A stretch of 64,000 nucleotides of DNA, taken from Streptomyces sp. yr375. GTDB lineage: Bacteria > Actinomycetota > Actinomycetes > Streptomycetales > Streptomycetaceae. The translations under genes were made by a program, and so were the position numbers. Positions 23,672 to 32,355 of this stretch are shown here, one piece after another. Every line of letters begins with the position of its first letter. The first letter of the stretch is position 1. The stretch is taken from positions 62,001 through 126,000 of the forward strand of contig NZ_FOFF01000020.1 of assembly GCF_900110755.1 (NCBI RefSeq), written 5' to 3'. Under the pieces are notes generated by a model. That model was not told where the DNA came from and did no database searches. It was given only the letters and a program-made list of their open reading frames with translations.

Positions 23672-24634
23672 ATGGCTGAAGTCCTCGTCTATGTCGACCA
23701 CGTGGACGGCGCCGTCCGCAAGCCCACCCTGGAGCTGCTGACGCTGGCCCGCCGCATCGGCGAGCCGGTCGCCGTCGCCCTCGGCTCGGGCGCCGAGAAC
23801 ACCGCCGCCGCGCTCGCCGAGCACGGCGCCGTCAAGGTGCTGACCCACGACGCGTCCGAGTACGCCGACTACCTCGTCGTACCGAAGGTGGACGCGCTGC
23901 AGGCCGCCGTCGCCGCAGTGTCCCCGGCCGCCGTGCTCGTCCCGTCCTCCGCGGAGGGCAAGGAGATCGCCGCCCGCCTCGCGCTGCGCATCGGCTCCGG
24001 CATCATCACCGACGCCGTCGACCTCGAGGCCGGCGACGAGGGCCCGGTGGCCACCCAGTCGGTGTTCGCCGCGTCCTTCACCACCAAGACCCGCGTCTCC
24101 AAGGGCACCCCGGTCATCACCGTCAAGCCCAACAGCGCCGCCGTCGAGGCCGCCCCGGCCGCGGGCGCCGTCGAGGCCCTCGCGGTGACCTTCTCCGCGC
24201 AGGCCACCGGCACCAAGGTCACCGGCCGCACGCCGCGTGAGTCGACAGGTCGTCCGGAGCTGACCGAGGCCGCGATCGTGGTTTCCGGCGGGCGTGGCGT
24301 CAACGGTGCGGAGAACTTCGCGATCATCGAGGCCCTCGCCGACTCCCTCGGCGCGGCCGTCGGCGCCTCCCGCGCCGCCGTGGACGCCGGCTGGTACCCG
24401 CACACCAACCAGGTCGGCCAGACCGGCAAGTCCGTGTCGCCGCAGCTCTACATCGCCAACGGCATCTCCGGCGCGATCCAGCACCGCGCGGGCATGCAGA
24501 CCTCGAAGACCATCGTGGCCGTCAACAAGGACGCCGAGGCCCCGATCTTCGACCTCGTCGACTACGGCGTGGTCGGCGACCTCTTCGACGTCGTCCCGCA
24601 GCTCACCGAGGAGATCAACACCCGCAAGGGCTGA
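23672..24634 (+). CDS. etfA: Electron transfer flavoprotein subunit alpha
   Basis: Protein of 320 aa; ATG after AGGAG. The C-terminal FAD-binding domain has IVVSGGRGVNG, AVGASRAAVDAGW, QVGQTGKSVSPQLYIANGISGAIQH and IVAVNKDAEAPIFDLVDYGVVGD, all canonical for EtfA. It is co-transcribed with etfB and followed by an intrinsic terminator at 24663. Confidence 0.96.
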   Translation: MAEVLVYVDHVDGAVRKPTLELLTLARRIGEPVAVALGSGAENTAAALAEHGAVKVLTHDASEYADYLVVPKVDALQAAVAAVSPAAVLVPSSAEGKEIAARLALRIGSGIITDAVDLEAGDEGPVATQSVFAASFTTKTRVSKGTPVITVKPNSAAVEAAPAAGAVEALAVTFSAQATGTKVTGRTPRESTGRPELTEAAIVVSGGRGVNGAENFAIIEALADSLGAAVGASRAAVDAGWYPHTNQVGQTGKSVSPQLYIANGISGAIQHRAGMQTSKTIVAVNKDAEAPIFDLVDYGVVGDLFDVVPQLTEEINTRKG

Positions 24635-24662
24635 TCCCCCGACAGTCGCCTCGCACGACTGC

Positions 24663-24701
24663 CCGAGGCCCCCGCGACCACACCGGTCACGGGGGCCTCG
24701 G
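24663..24701 (+). terminator. Terminator after etfBA
   Basis: 17-bp stem (24663-24679 with 24685-24701) with one G-T-type mismatch and a 5-base loop, starting 28 bases after the etfA stop. It also faces the convergent EEP gene and may work in both directions. Like many streptomycete terminators it lacks a long T-run. Confidence 0.85.
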
Positions 24702-24739
24702 CCCGTTCCGGACCCGGGTTCAAGGTTCACGCGCAGGGC

Positions 24740-25663
24740 TCATCCCAGGCTCAGGGAGGCCTGCACCGGCAGGTGGTCGCTCGGGTACTGGCCGTTCACG
24801 GTGCAGGGGTCGGTCCACTCCCGGTGGACCGTGACGCCCGGCGTGGCCAGGATCCAGTCGATGCGGTCCCCGCCCGGCGTGAGCGCCTTGTACCCGTGGA
24901 ACGTCGCGTACGCCCCGCCACGCGCGCGTGCCGCGTCCCAGGTGTCGACGAGGCCGGCGGCCAGCAGGGTGTCGTAGACCGGATTGTCGTGGGCCACGAC
25001 GTTGAAGTCGCCGGTCAGCAGCAGCGGCAGGGAGCGGTCGAACCCGGCGAGCCGCTCGGCGATCAGGTCGGCGGAGCGCACGCGCGCGTACTGGCTGGCG
25101 TTGTCGAGATGGGTGTTGAGGACATGGAACTCCCGCCCCCGCGCCCGCAGATCACGAAAGCGCACCCAGGTGACCATGCGGGGATGGCCCCCGCCCCAGG
25201 TGTTGGAGCCGCGCACCTCGGGCGTGTCGGAGAGCCAGAAGTGCCCGTAGTCGGCCGGGGCGAGCCGGCGCGTGTCGTAGAAGACGGCCATCGACTCCTC
25301 GTCGCCGCCGCCACGGCTCGTGCCGATCCAGTCGTAGTGCGGCCCGAGGTCGGCCTCGATGTCCCGCAACTGCGGCGGCTGGCCCTCCTGGGTGCCGATG
25401 ACGTGCGGAGCCGCCCAGCGTAACAGCGCGCGCATCACCGGACGGCGGTCCGCCCAACTGTTGGGCTCCTGGGCCGACGCGTAACGGAGGTTGAACGTCA
25501 TGACCTCCAGCGGCGGCACGGGCGCGCGCACGAGCGTCTCGGACGGTGCGCGCTGGTGGCGGGCGGCCGAGGCCCCGGCCGTGCCGAGCAGCGGCAGGGC
25601 GACCACCGCGCCCACCATCGTTCTCAGTCCCGCCCGCCGGGTCGGCCCACCGCTGCCCGTCAT
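24740..25663 (-). CDS. Exported endonuclease/exonuclease/phosphatase family protein
   Basis: Protein of 307 aa; ATG at 25663 follows GAGGGGGG. The N-terminus (TRRAGLRTMVGAVVALPLL...ASA) is a twin-arginine-like signal peptide. The EEP fold motifs appear in order: MTFNLRYAS, IGTQEGQPPQL (metal Glu), FHVLNTHLDNAS, LLLTGDFNVVAHDN and the final YPSDHLPVQA with the catalytic Asp-His. It is likely a secreted phosphodiesterase or sphingomyelinase-like hydrolase; the substrate is not determined. Confidence 0.88.
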   Translation of the reverse strand: MTGSGGPTRRAGLRTMVGAVVALPLLGTAGASAARHQRAPSETLVRAPVPPLEVMTFNLRYASAQEPNSWADRRPVMRALLRWAAPHVIGTQEGQPPQLRDIEADLGPHYDWIGTSRGGGDEESMAVFYDTRRLAPADYGHFWLSDTPEVRGSNTWGGGHPRMVTWVRFRDLRARGREFHVLNTHLDNASQYARVRSADLIAERLAGFDRSLPLLLTGDFNVVAHDNPVYDTLLAAGLVDTWDAARARGGAYATFHGYKALTPGGDRIDWILATPGVTVHREWTDPCTVNGQYPSDHLPVQASLSLG

Positions 25664-25811
25664 GTGTCCCCCCTCGTCCCGTGAGCAAGGATGAAGGGGT
25701 GAACCATTGTGCGGAAGAGGGCGTGGGTGCGGCGGTGAACGCGAGGGGACCATGCCGTGGACAGGGTGTTGACCTGCCGGAAGATCCCCGGATAACTTCA
25801 TTCTGCGGATA

Positions 25812-25831
25812 CTTTATTCCGTAAAGCGGAA
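25812..25831. promoter_or_regulatory. Overlapping inverted repeats before the aldolase gene
   Basis: CTTTA-TTCCG-TAAAG (25812-25826) and TTCCG-TAAAG-CGGAA (25817-25831) are two perfect dyads that share their middle ten bases, in a locally A/T-rich stretch 17-36 bases before the ATG. Such interleaved half-sites would fit an operator bound in two registers. Confidence 0.5.
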
Positions 25832-25847
25832 AATTGGAGGGTGTGGA

Positions 25848-27158
25848 ATGGGTCAGGGCCAGCAGGAGACGGTGGCGACGAGCCTCGCGGGCGCCGTCAG
25901 CGACGAGATCAGCGCGTCCCTCGTCCCGGTCGACGCCGAACTCGACCGCCGCTACCCCGGGGACCCCGGCACCCGACAGCCCGTCCACACCGTCTACGTC
26001 CCCGGCGACGCCTTCGGCGCCGACACGATCCGCTCCTGGGGCGACCGGGCCCTCGCCGCCCTCGACGAGCACGCCCCGGACGCCGCGTCCTTCGCCGCCG
26101 TCCTCGGCCTGTCGGACGACCTCGCCGAGCCCGTGTACGGGCGCGTGCGGGCCAAACTGGAGCGCGAGCCCATCGAGGACCTCCGGGTCGACTTCGAGGA
26201 CGGCTACGGCCCCCGCCCGGACGCCGAGGAGGACGAGACGGCCGCCCGCGCGGCCCGCCTCATCGCCGAGGCGTACGCCAAGGGCACCGCGGCCCCGTAC
26301 ATGGGCATCCGCATGAAGTGCATGGAGGCCGCCGTACGCGACCGCGGCATCCGCACCCTCGACGTCTTCCTCACCGGCCTGATGGAGTCCGGCGGCCTGC
26401 CCGACGGCCTCGTCCTCACCCTCCCCAAGGTCACCTACCCGGAGCAGGTCACCGCCATGGTCCGGCTCCTGGAGGCCTTCGAGAAGGCGCGCGGGCTCGA
26501 CGCCGGGCGGCTCGGCTTCGAGATCCAGATCGAGACCAGCCAGTCCATCCTGGCCACCGACGGCACCGCCACGGTCGCCCGCATGATCCAGGCGGCCGAG
26601 GGCCGCGCCACCGGCCTGCACTACGGCACCTTCGACTACAGCGCCTGCCTCGGCGTCTCCGCCGCCTACCAGGCCAGCGACCACCCGGCCGCCGACCACG
26701 CCAAGGCGGTCATGCAGGTCGCCGCGGCCGGCACCGGCGTCCGCGTCTCGGACGGCTCCACGAACGTGCTGCCGGTCGGCCCGACCGCGAACGTCCACGA
26801 CGCCTGGCGGCTGCACTACGGCCTCACCCGCCGCGCCCTGGCCCGCGCCTACTACCAGGGCTGGGACATGCACCCCGGCCACATCCCCACCCGCTACGCG
26901 GCCGTCTTCGCCTTCTACCGCGAGGGCTTCGCCCAGGCCGCCGAGCGCCTGTCCCGGTACGCCAACCGGGCCGGCGGCGACGTCATGGACGAACCGGCGA
27001 CCGCCAAGGCCCTCGGCGGCTACCTGCTGCGCGGCCTGGACTGCGGCGCCCTCGACCTCGCCGAGGTCACCGGCGCGACCGGCCTGACCCGGGCGGCCCT
27101 GGAGGGCTTCGCGGCCCCGCGCCGGGGCGATCTGACGGTCACCGGCCCTCGAGGGTGA
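25848..27158 (+). CDS. HpcH/HpaI aldolase/citrate lyase family protein (DUF6986-like)
   Basis: Protein of 436 aa; ATG with GGAGG upstream. TIM-barrel aldolase features include LRVDFEDGYGPRPDAEED (acidic metal-binding stretch), GIRMKCMEA, LVLTLPKVTYPEQV and FEIQIETSQSIL (Glu ligand), then GLHYGTFDYSA. These enzymes make or cleave C-C bonds with pyruvate or acetyl-CoA-type partners. The length fits a streptomycete-specific branch; the substrate is unknown. The stop touches the convergent VOC stop with no base between. Confidence 0.82.
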   Translation: MGQGQQETVATSLAGAVSDEISASLVPVDAELDRRYPGDPGTRQPVHTVYVPGDAFGADTIRSWGDRALAALDEHAPDAASFAAVLGLSDDLAEPVYGRVRAKLEREPIEDLRVDFEDGYGPRPDAEEDETAARAARLIAEAYAKGTAAPYMGIRMKCMEAAVRDRGIRTLDVFLTGLMESGGLPDGLVLTLPKVTYPEQVTAMVRLLEAFEKARGLDAGRLGFEIQIETSQSILATDGTATVARMIQAAEGRATGLHYGTFDYSACLGVSAAYQASDHPAADHAKAVMQVAAAGTGVRVSDGSTNVLPVGPTANVHDAWRLHYGLTRRALARAYYQGWDMHPGHIPTRYAAVFAFYREGFAQAAERLSRYANRAGGDVMDEPATAKALGGYLLRGLDCGALDLAEVTGATGLTRAALEGFAAPRRGDLTVTGPRG

Positions 27159-27548
27159 CTACGGCGCGGGGAACGTGTACGGGGCCGTGATGATCTCCAT
27201 GATGTGCCCCGCGGGATCCATGAAGTACAGGCCCCGGCCGCCGTGGTGGTGGTTGATCTCACCGGGCTGCCTGCGGTGCGGATCCGCGAAGTACGTGATC
27301 CCGGCCTGCTTGATCCGCTCGAAGGCCGCGTCGAACTCCTCGTCCGAGACGAGGAACGCGTAGTGCTGGATGACGATCGACTCGGCCGGGAGGGTGGCGA
27401 AGTCCAGGGTGACCTTGTTGGCCGTCTCGACCGGGACGAACGGGCCCCACTCGGCCCCGACTTCGAGTCCCAGGACGTGGGCGAGGAACTCGGCGGACTC
27501 CCGGTTGTCACGGGAGTGGACGATGGTGTGGTTCAGCTCGACTGACAT
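27159..27548 (-). CDS. VOC family protein (glyoxalase/dioxygenase fold)
   Basis: Protein of 129 aa from the ATG at 27548, which has GGAGG 10 bases upstream. It begins MSVELNHTIVHSRDN and carries a His metal ligand, FLAHVLGL, the INHHHGGRGLYFMDPAGHIMEIITAPY motif and the terminal Glu ligand. It resembles fosfomycin-resistance/extradiol-type VOC proteins. It lies tail to tail with the aldolase. Confidence 0.87.
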   Translation of the reverse strand: MSVELNHTIVHSRDNRESAEFLAHVLGLEVGAEWGPFVPVETANKVTLDFATLPAESIVIQHYAFLVSDEEFDAAFERIKQAGITYFADPHRRQPGEINHHHGGRGLYFMDPAGHIMEIITAPYTFPAP

Positions 27549-27634
27549 GTGTGGAATGCCTCCGTAAGGCAAACTCACGGGCACCTCCATGCCTCACCCG
27601 GTCGGTGACCGACACGCGATGCCGTCCGATCACC

Positions 27635-28372
27635 CTAACGGACGCGCAGATGCTCCAGACCGGAATCGGTCACCAGCTTCTCCTGTGCGAACAGCCGGGT
27701 GCCCCGCTCGCACAGCCGCGCGTCGGCCCGGGCCCGGGCGCAGAACTCCTCCGGGGTCGCCCCGAACAGACGCCGCAACGCCGGTGAGCCCGCGAGGAGT
27801 TCGGTGATCAGGGCACGCTGCCCGGGATGGCCGCGCGGAACACCGGCGCCGTCGTGCAGCACGCCATGGTGGTTCACGTACGCGAACGCACCGGGGAGCG
27901 CCTGACCGTCCTCCAGCTCGATCCGGAAGCCCGACGTCGGCAGCAGGACGCGGTCGTAGTTCGGCTCCGTCGCGTCGACTACCGCGAGTTGTGCCGCGTC
28001 CAGCCAGATCACGAACAACTCCCGTGTGACGTCAGGGGCGTTGACGGGGGACGCGGACACATAGCCGAGACGGCTGACGTGCGCCGAGACGCCCACGTCG
28101 AGGCCCGTCACCCGGGCCCGCACCATCGGGACGGGCGAGGTGATCCCGAACTCGGCCATCTTGTGCCGCAGTTGGGCGGGGCTGGCGTTGGAACCGACGG
28201 CCACCACGGGGGTCCGGCCGGGATGGGTCAGACGCTCCAGCGGCAGCAGCCGGTCCCCGTCGAGCAGCCCGGACCCGGCCGGCCAGGCACCGGGATAGCT
28301 CAGCGGACGGTCGCGGGGCGCGTCCGCCAGACCCAGCGCCTCCAGCGTGCGGTGCTCGCCACGGTCGTCCAT
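27635..28372 (-). CDS. Hypothetical protein, gamma-glutamylcyclotransferase-like segment
   Basis: Protein of 245 aa. Residues about 55-75 (VVAVGSNASPAQLRHKM) resemble the glycine/Ser-Asn nucleotide-like loop of gamma-glutamylcyclotransferase folds (YGSN motif), and the rest has no clear motif. There is no signal peptide and no membrane segment. Its GAGG ribosome site overlaps the LacI stop 7 bases upstream, so it is co-expressed with the regulator. Function unknown. Confidence 0.75.
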   Translation of the reverse strand: MDDRGEHRTLEALGLADAPRDRPLSYPGAWPAGSGLLDGDRLLPLERLTHPGRTPVVAVGSNASPAQLRHKMAEFGITSPVPMVRARVTGLDVGVSAHVSRLGYVSASPVNAPDVTRELFVIWLDAAQLAVVDATEPNYDRVLLPTSGFRIELEDGQALPGAFAYVNHHGVLHDGAGVPRGHPGQRALITELLAGSPALRRLFGATPEEFCARARADARLCERGTRLFAQEKLVTDSGLEHLRVR

Positions 28373-28379
28373 ACGCGCC

Positions 28380-29417
28380 TCAGTCCGCCGGCGGCAGCTC
28401 GCCCGAGCCGCGGGCGACGAGCCGGGTCGGCAGTTCGATGCGCTCGGGAGCGAACAGGGTGCCGTCCAACTGCCGGAACAGCCGCTCGGCGGCGGTACGG
28501 CCCAGCGCCGCCGCGTCCTGCGCGATCACCGTGACCCCCGGCTGGAGCAGATCGGCGAGCTCCAGGTCGTCGAAGGCCACCAGAGCGACCGGGCGGGCCT
28601 GCTCGGCCAGCACCCGGATCACGGTGACCGTCACCCGGTTGTTGCCCGAGAAGACCGCCGTGACCGGCTCGGGCCCCGACAGCATCCGCTCGGCCGCCCG
28701 GCGCACCCGCGGCGGATCGGTGATCCCCAGCGACATCCAGGCGTCCTCGACGGGTATCCCGGCCTCCCGCATCGCCGTGCGGTAGCCCCGCAGGCGCTCC
28801 GCGGCGGTGTGGATGCGCGGCATGTCACCGATGAAGCCGATCCGGCGGTGCCCGTGCGCCACGAGGTGGGCCACGCCCGCGCGGGCGCCGCCGAAGTTGT
28901 CCGACAGGACGCAGTCGGCGTCGATCCGCCCGGCCGGCCGGTCGACGAAGACCGTGGCGACCCCCGCCTTGATCTCGGGCTCCAGATACCGGTGGTCGTC
29001 ACCGGCCGGGATCACCACCAGACCGTCCACGCGGCGCGCGCACAGCGCCAGCGCCAGTTCCTGCTCACGGTCCGGGTCCTCGGCGCTGGAACCGTTGATG
29101 AGCAGCGCGCCGTGCGCCCGGGCGACCTCCTCCACCGCGCGGCTGAGCGGCCCGTAGAACGGGTCGGCGAGATCCTCCAGGACCAGGCCGATGCTGGCCG
29201 TACGGCCCTTGCGCAGCACCCGTGCGCTGTCGTTGCGCCGGAAGCCCAGCGCGTCGATGGACTCCTGGACCCGCCGTTCCGTCTCGGGCGTGACCCCGGG
29301 CTCGCCGTTCACCACGCGCGAGACCGTCTTCAGGCCGACTCCGGCGCGAGCGGCGACGTCCTTCATGGTGGGACGGTTGCCGTAGCGGCTCTCGGGCCTG
29401 CGCTGCGTCTCGGGCAC
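28380..29417 (-). CDS. LacI family transcriptional regulator
   Basis: Regulator of 345 aa from the GTG at 29417. Longer starts up to 29531 would reach the operator and exceed the family size. The N-terminal HTH is TMKDVAARAGVGLKTVSRVVNGE, followed by the hinge region ARVLRKGRTASIG and a periplasmic-binding-protein-like effector domain (GLVLEDLADPFYG, GLVVIPAG, VAFDDLELADLLQPGVTVIAQD). It is divergent from a ROK sugar kinase, with a palindromic operator between. It presumably responds to a sugar or its phosphate. Confidence 0.9.
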   Translation of the reverse strand: MPETQRRPESRYGNRPTMKDVAARAGVGLKTVSRVVNGEPGVTPETERRVQESIDALGFRRNDSARVLRKGRTASIGLVLEDLADPFYGPLSRAVEEVARAHGALLINGSSAEDPDREQELALALCARRVDGLVVIPAGDDHRYLEPEIKAGVATVFVDRPAGRIDADCVLSDNFGGARAGVAHLVAHGHRRIGFIGDMPRIHTAAERLRGYRTAMREAGIPVEDAWMSLGITDPPRVRRAAERMLSGPEPVTAVFSGNNRVTVTVIRVLAEQARPVALVAFDDLELADLLQPGVTVIAQDAAALGRTAAERLFRQLDGTLFAPERIELPTRLVARGSGELPPAD

Positions 29418-29539
29418 GATGCTGGGTCCTGTCCTGTCGTCCACCGGGGTCGGCTCCGCACGCCGTCCAAGGGTGTTTGTGGACGGGATGCGTGGGTCCT
29501 GGTGGGTGTATGAGGATGTGGCGTCGAGCATAGAGCCTG

Positions 29540-29551
29540 GACAACGTTGTC
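29540..29551. promoter_or_regulatory. LacI-type operator
   Basis: GACAACGTTGTC is a perfect 12-bp palindrome with the central CG step typical of LacI-family sites. It lies in the 231-base gap between the divergent lacI-like and ROK kinase genes. Confidence 0.7.
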
Positions 29552-29648
29552 AGATGCGGGAGACACTGTCCACCGCAAACTCCGGCCCGCGTCCCCACCG
29601 CTGGACCGGCCAGCTCTTTTCCATGGTGGACCGGGAGAAACCAGACTG

Positions 29649-30626
29649 ATGCACACCGACCTCGTGGCCGCGCTCGACATCGGCGGCACCAAGATCGCCG
29701 GAGCGCTGGTGGACGGCGACGGCACGATCCTGGCCCGCGCGCAGCGCGCCACGCCGGCACAGGAGGACGGCGACACCGTGATGCGGGCCGTCGAGGAGGT
29801 GCTCGGGGAGCTGACGGGGTCGCCGCTGTGGGGGCGCGTGCACGCCGTCGGCATCGGCAGCGCGGGCCCGGTGGACGCCTCCGCGGGCACGGTCAGCCCG
29901 GTGAACGTGCCGGGCTGGCGGGACTATCCGCTCGTCCGCCGGGTGCGGGCCGCGACCGGGGACCTCCCGGTCGAGCTGATCGGCGACGGCGTGGCGATCA
30001 CGGCCGCCGAACACTGGCAGGGCGCTGCCCGCGGCCACGACAACGCGCTGTGCATGGTGGTCTCCACCGGCGTCGGCGGCGGCCTGGTCCTGGGCGGCCG
30101 GCTGCACCCCGGTCCCACCGGCAACGCGGGTCACATCGGCCACATCGCCGTCGAGCTCGACGGCGACCCGTGCCCGTGCGGTGGGCGCGGCTGTGTCGAG
30201 CGCATCGCCAGCGGCCCCAACATCGCCCGGCGGGCCCTGGAGAACGGCTGGCTGCCCGGCCCCGACGGCGACACGTCCGCGGCCGCGGTGGCCGCCGCCG
30301 CCCGCGCGGGCGACCCGGTCGCCGTGGCCTCCTTCGAACGGGCCGCGCAGGCCCTGGCCGCCGGCATCGCGGCCACCGCGACCCTCGTCGAGATCGACAT
30401 CGCGGTGATCGGCGGAGGCGTGGGCAAGGCGGGCGAGGTCCTCTTCGCCCCCCTGCGCCGCGCCCTCCGCGACTACGCCACGCTGTCCTTCGTCCAGCGC
30501 CTGACAATCGCACCGGCACAGATGGGCACGGACGCGGGGCTGGTGGGTGCGGCGGCTGCGGCGCTGGCGGGGAGGGCGGGATCGGGAGGAAACGCTGGGG
30601 CGGGGGCTGCGGTGGCGGGGGTCTGA
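29649..30626 (+). CDS. ROK family sugar kinase
   Basis: Cytosolic 325-aa kinase; ATG at 29649 with GGGAG upstream. Motifs are the phosphate-1 loop AALDIGGTKIAGALV, VGIGSAGPVD, VVSTGVGGGLVLGG with GNAGHIGHIAV (sugar/zinc His), and the zinc-binding CPCGGRGCVERIASG. It lacks an N-terminal DNA-binding domain, so it is an enzyme (glucokinase or N-acyl-hexosamine kinase) rather than a ROK repressor. The 3' end becomes Gly/Ala-rich. Probably repressed by the adjacent LacI protein. Confidence 0.9.
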   Translation: MHTDLVAALDIGGTKIAGALVDGDGTILARAQRATPAQEDGDTVMRAVEEVLGELTGSPLWGRVHAVGIGSAGPVDASAGTVSPVNVPGWRDYPLVRRVRAATGDLPVELIGDGVAITAAEHWQGAARGHDNALCMVVSTGVGGGLVLGGRLHPGPTGNAGHIGHIAVELDGDPCPCGGRGCVERIASGPNIARRALENGWLPGPDGDTSAAAVAAAARAGDPVAVASFERAAQALAAGIAATATLVEIDIAVIGGGVGKAGEVLFAPLRRALRDYATLSFVQRLTIAPAQMGTDAGLVGAAAAALAGRAGSGGNAGAGAAVAGV

Positions 30627-31282
30627 TCGGCCCACCCCCTTGATCGGCCACGCCTGAAGGAACGTTCCGGCCTTTCCGCGTTGTGGTGGGCGGGGCGAGG
30701 GGTGTGCTGGGCGAGTGCCGGTGCCGGTGCCGGTGCCGGTGCTGGTACGTGGGCGGGTGCAGGTTGCTGGGTCAGTGCCTGTGCATGTGCCCGGCGAGTG
30801 CCTTTGCGTGTGTGCCGGGCAGGTGCGCTGGACGGGTGCTCGTGCGCGCGTGCCCCGCCCACCGGGTGCGCCTGGCGGGCGGGTGCGGGTGCGGGTGCTG
30901 CGTGGGGTGTGGTCGGTGTGGCGGAAGGGTGCACGCGCGTGTGTGTGGCCGACGGGCGAGTGCCGGTGCCTGGCTGCGGCCCGGCTCTCGTGCCTTCGGC
31001 GGGCGGATTTCCAGGTGCTGTGGCCGTGCGCCCCGGGTCGCGGATCGTCGTGGTCCGGCGTGACTGCTGTCCGCGTGCGGGTCCTCGTCCGGGTGGCCGT
31101 CAGTCGGTGTTCTGGTGGGCTGCTGCGTGGGTGTCCCAGCCGTTCCAGGCGGGGACACCCACCTCGGTTGCCTGGCGCCAGGCAACCGAGGGATGTCGTC
31201 CGTGCGGGTGCGGGTGCGGTCCATCGGGGCGCGGATCGCCGTAGTCCGGCGAGTATGTGTGTGGTCCTCGGGCGGGTGGCCG
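30627..31282. other. Gene-free, repeat-rich interval
   Basis: No credible gene is present. Several long frames are open, but they encode only Arg/Pro/Thr-rich low-complexity peptides. The interval has short tandem (GTGCCG)n runs around 30716-30745, G+T-rich sequence on the plus strand, a degenerate copy of the neighbouring gene end, and a 30-bp palindrome, each described separately. Confidence 0.7.
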
Positions 31283-31420
31283 TCAGCCGGTGGCCTGGTG
31301 GGCTGCTGCGTGGGCGTCCCAGCCGCTCCAGGTGGGGATGGTCTCGGTCGACTCGCGCCAGGTGGGCGGGATGTCGCCCATGCCGGTGCGGGCCGCGACG
31401 ACGCCGCCCGCGATGGCGCA
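31040..31420. repeat. Degenerate tandem duplication of the ADP-ribosylglycohydrolase 3' end
   Basis: A unit of roughly 190 bases is present twice. The best-preserved part, GGGTGGCCGTCAG and what follows, is at 31091-31157 and again at 31274-31340 (offset 183). The flanks (CGGATCGYCGTRGTCCGGCG) match at 31041 and 31232. The second copy contains the true 3' coding end of the hydrolase; the first is noncoding and diverged. Confidence 0.8.
31162..31191. repeat. 30-bp perfect palindrome
   Basis: Arms CCTCGGTTGCCTGGC and GCCAGGCAACCGAGG abut with no spacer. It lies in the noncoding copy of the duplicated gene end; the corresponding stretch of the coding copy (about 31337-31372) is not palindromic. 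Confidence 0.9.
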
Positions 31421-32218
31421 GGTCGTGTCTCGGTCGCCCCACCCGCCTACGGTCTGCCACAGGGCCTCGGGCAGGTCGTCCAGGTGGCCCGCGGCGGACC
31501 AGAGGGCGAAGGGCACCGTGTCCGGAGCCGAGATCAGCCTTCCCGAGCCCAGTACGGACGCCGCGTGGCGCACCGAGGTGTGCTCGGGGAACCTCGCGGC
31601 CACCAGCAGCCCGGAGCGGACGTCGCTGTCGGGCACGTACGAAGCGACCTCCTCCAGGAACGCGGCGCGCGGCGGGGCCTCCCGGCCCTCGCCGGCGGCT
31701 GCCAGCGCGGCGGCGACCGCCACGGCCACCGCCCCCGCGACCGCCTCCGGGTGGGCGTGGGTGGCCAGTGCGGACAGCCGCGCCTGCTCGCGGGCCACGG
31801 CCAGGTCGTCCCGGAACCAGGCGCCCAGCGGAGCGACCCGCATTGCCGCGCCGTTGCCGTACGAACCCTGTCCACCGAACTGCCCCGTGGTCACCGCCCG
31901 CCAGTCCTCGCCCTCGGCGACGCGCCGCAGCACACCGTGCATGGACGGGCCGTACTTGCGCCCCGGGTCGCGGACGTACTCGGCGGCGAACTCCCGCGCG
32001 AGGTCGCCCGGACGGATCTCCCCGTGAGCCCTCAGGTGGGCGAACAGGACGAACGCCATCGCCGAGTCGTCCGTCCACGGCCACGGCGCGGGACGCGGCT
32101 CGCGCGCCGCCCACAGCTCCTCGGCGGGCTCGTCGGAGTGCGTGAACCAGCGGTCACCGAAGGCGTCGCCGGTCACGAGTCCGTCGAGGGAGGCGTGGGC
32201 GTGCTGTGGACCGGTCAT
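31283..32218 (-). CDS. ADP-ribosylglycohydrolase family protein
   Basis: Protein of 311 aa; ATG at 32218 has GAGGAG 7 bases upstream (a longer frame to 32254 lacks one). The ARH fold motifs are DGLVTGDAFGDRW, PWPWTDDSAMAFVLF (first metal site TDDSxM), YGNGAAMRVAPLG and the second metal site VGGWGDRDTTCAIAGGVV. It would remove ADP-ribose from proteins or small molecules using two Mg ions. Its 3' end has been tandemly duplicated downstream. Confidence 0.9.
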   Translation of the reverse strand: MTGPQHAHASLDGLVTGDAFGDRWFTHSDEPAEELWAAREPRPAPWPWTDDSAMAFVLFAHLRAHGEIRPGDLAREFAAEYVRDPGRKYGPSMHGVLRRVAEGEDWRAVTTGQFGGQGSYGNGAAMRVAPLGAWFRDDLAVAREQARLSALATHAHPEAVAGAVAVAVAAALAAAGEGREAPPRAAFLEEVASYVPDSDVRSGLLVAARFPEHTSVRHAASVLGSGRLISAPDTVPFALWSAAGHLDDLPEALWQTVGGWGDRDTTCAIAGGVVAARTGMGDIPPTWRESTETIPTWSGWDAHAAAHQATG

Positions 32219-32355
32219 GGCGAAACTCCTCGGAACCGTCGGTGACCACGGCATTCTCGTCGCAGGCGGATCGATCGTGCGAGGGGATTACCGGGTTGCG
32301 AGCGGATTGCCGGGTGACGCGTGACCCCGCGCCCGTCCGCGCAGTTGATCCGCGC

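Noticed and set aside
30681..31244. Open frames with Gly/Ala/Cys- or Arg-rich products between the ROK kinase and the ADP-ribosylglycohydrolase
   Set aside because: They arise from simple repeats and from the diverged copy of the hydrolase end; no ribosome site, no domain.
29550..32114. Very long minus-strand open frame (over 850 codons) across the ROK kinase, the repeat region and the hydrolase gene
   Set aside because: It is antisense or out of frame to two well-supported genes and encodes Arg/Pro/Thr-rich low complexity, as expected when high G+C DNA lacks stops.
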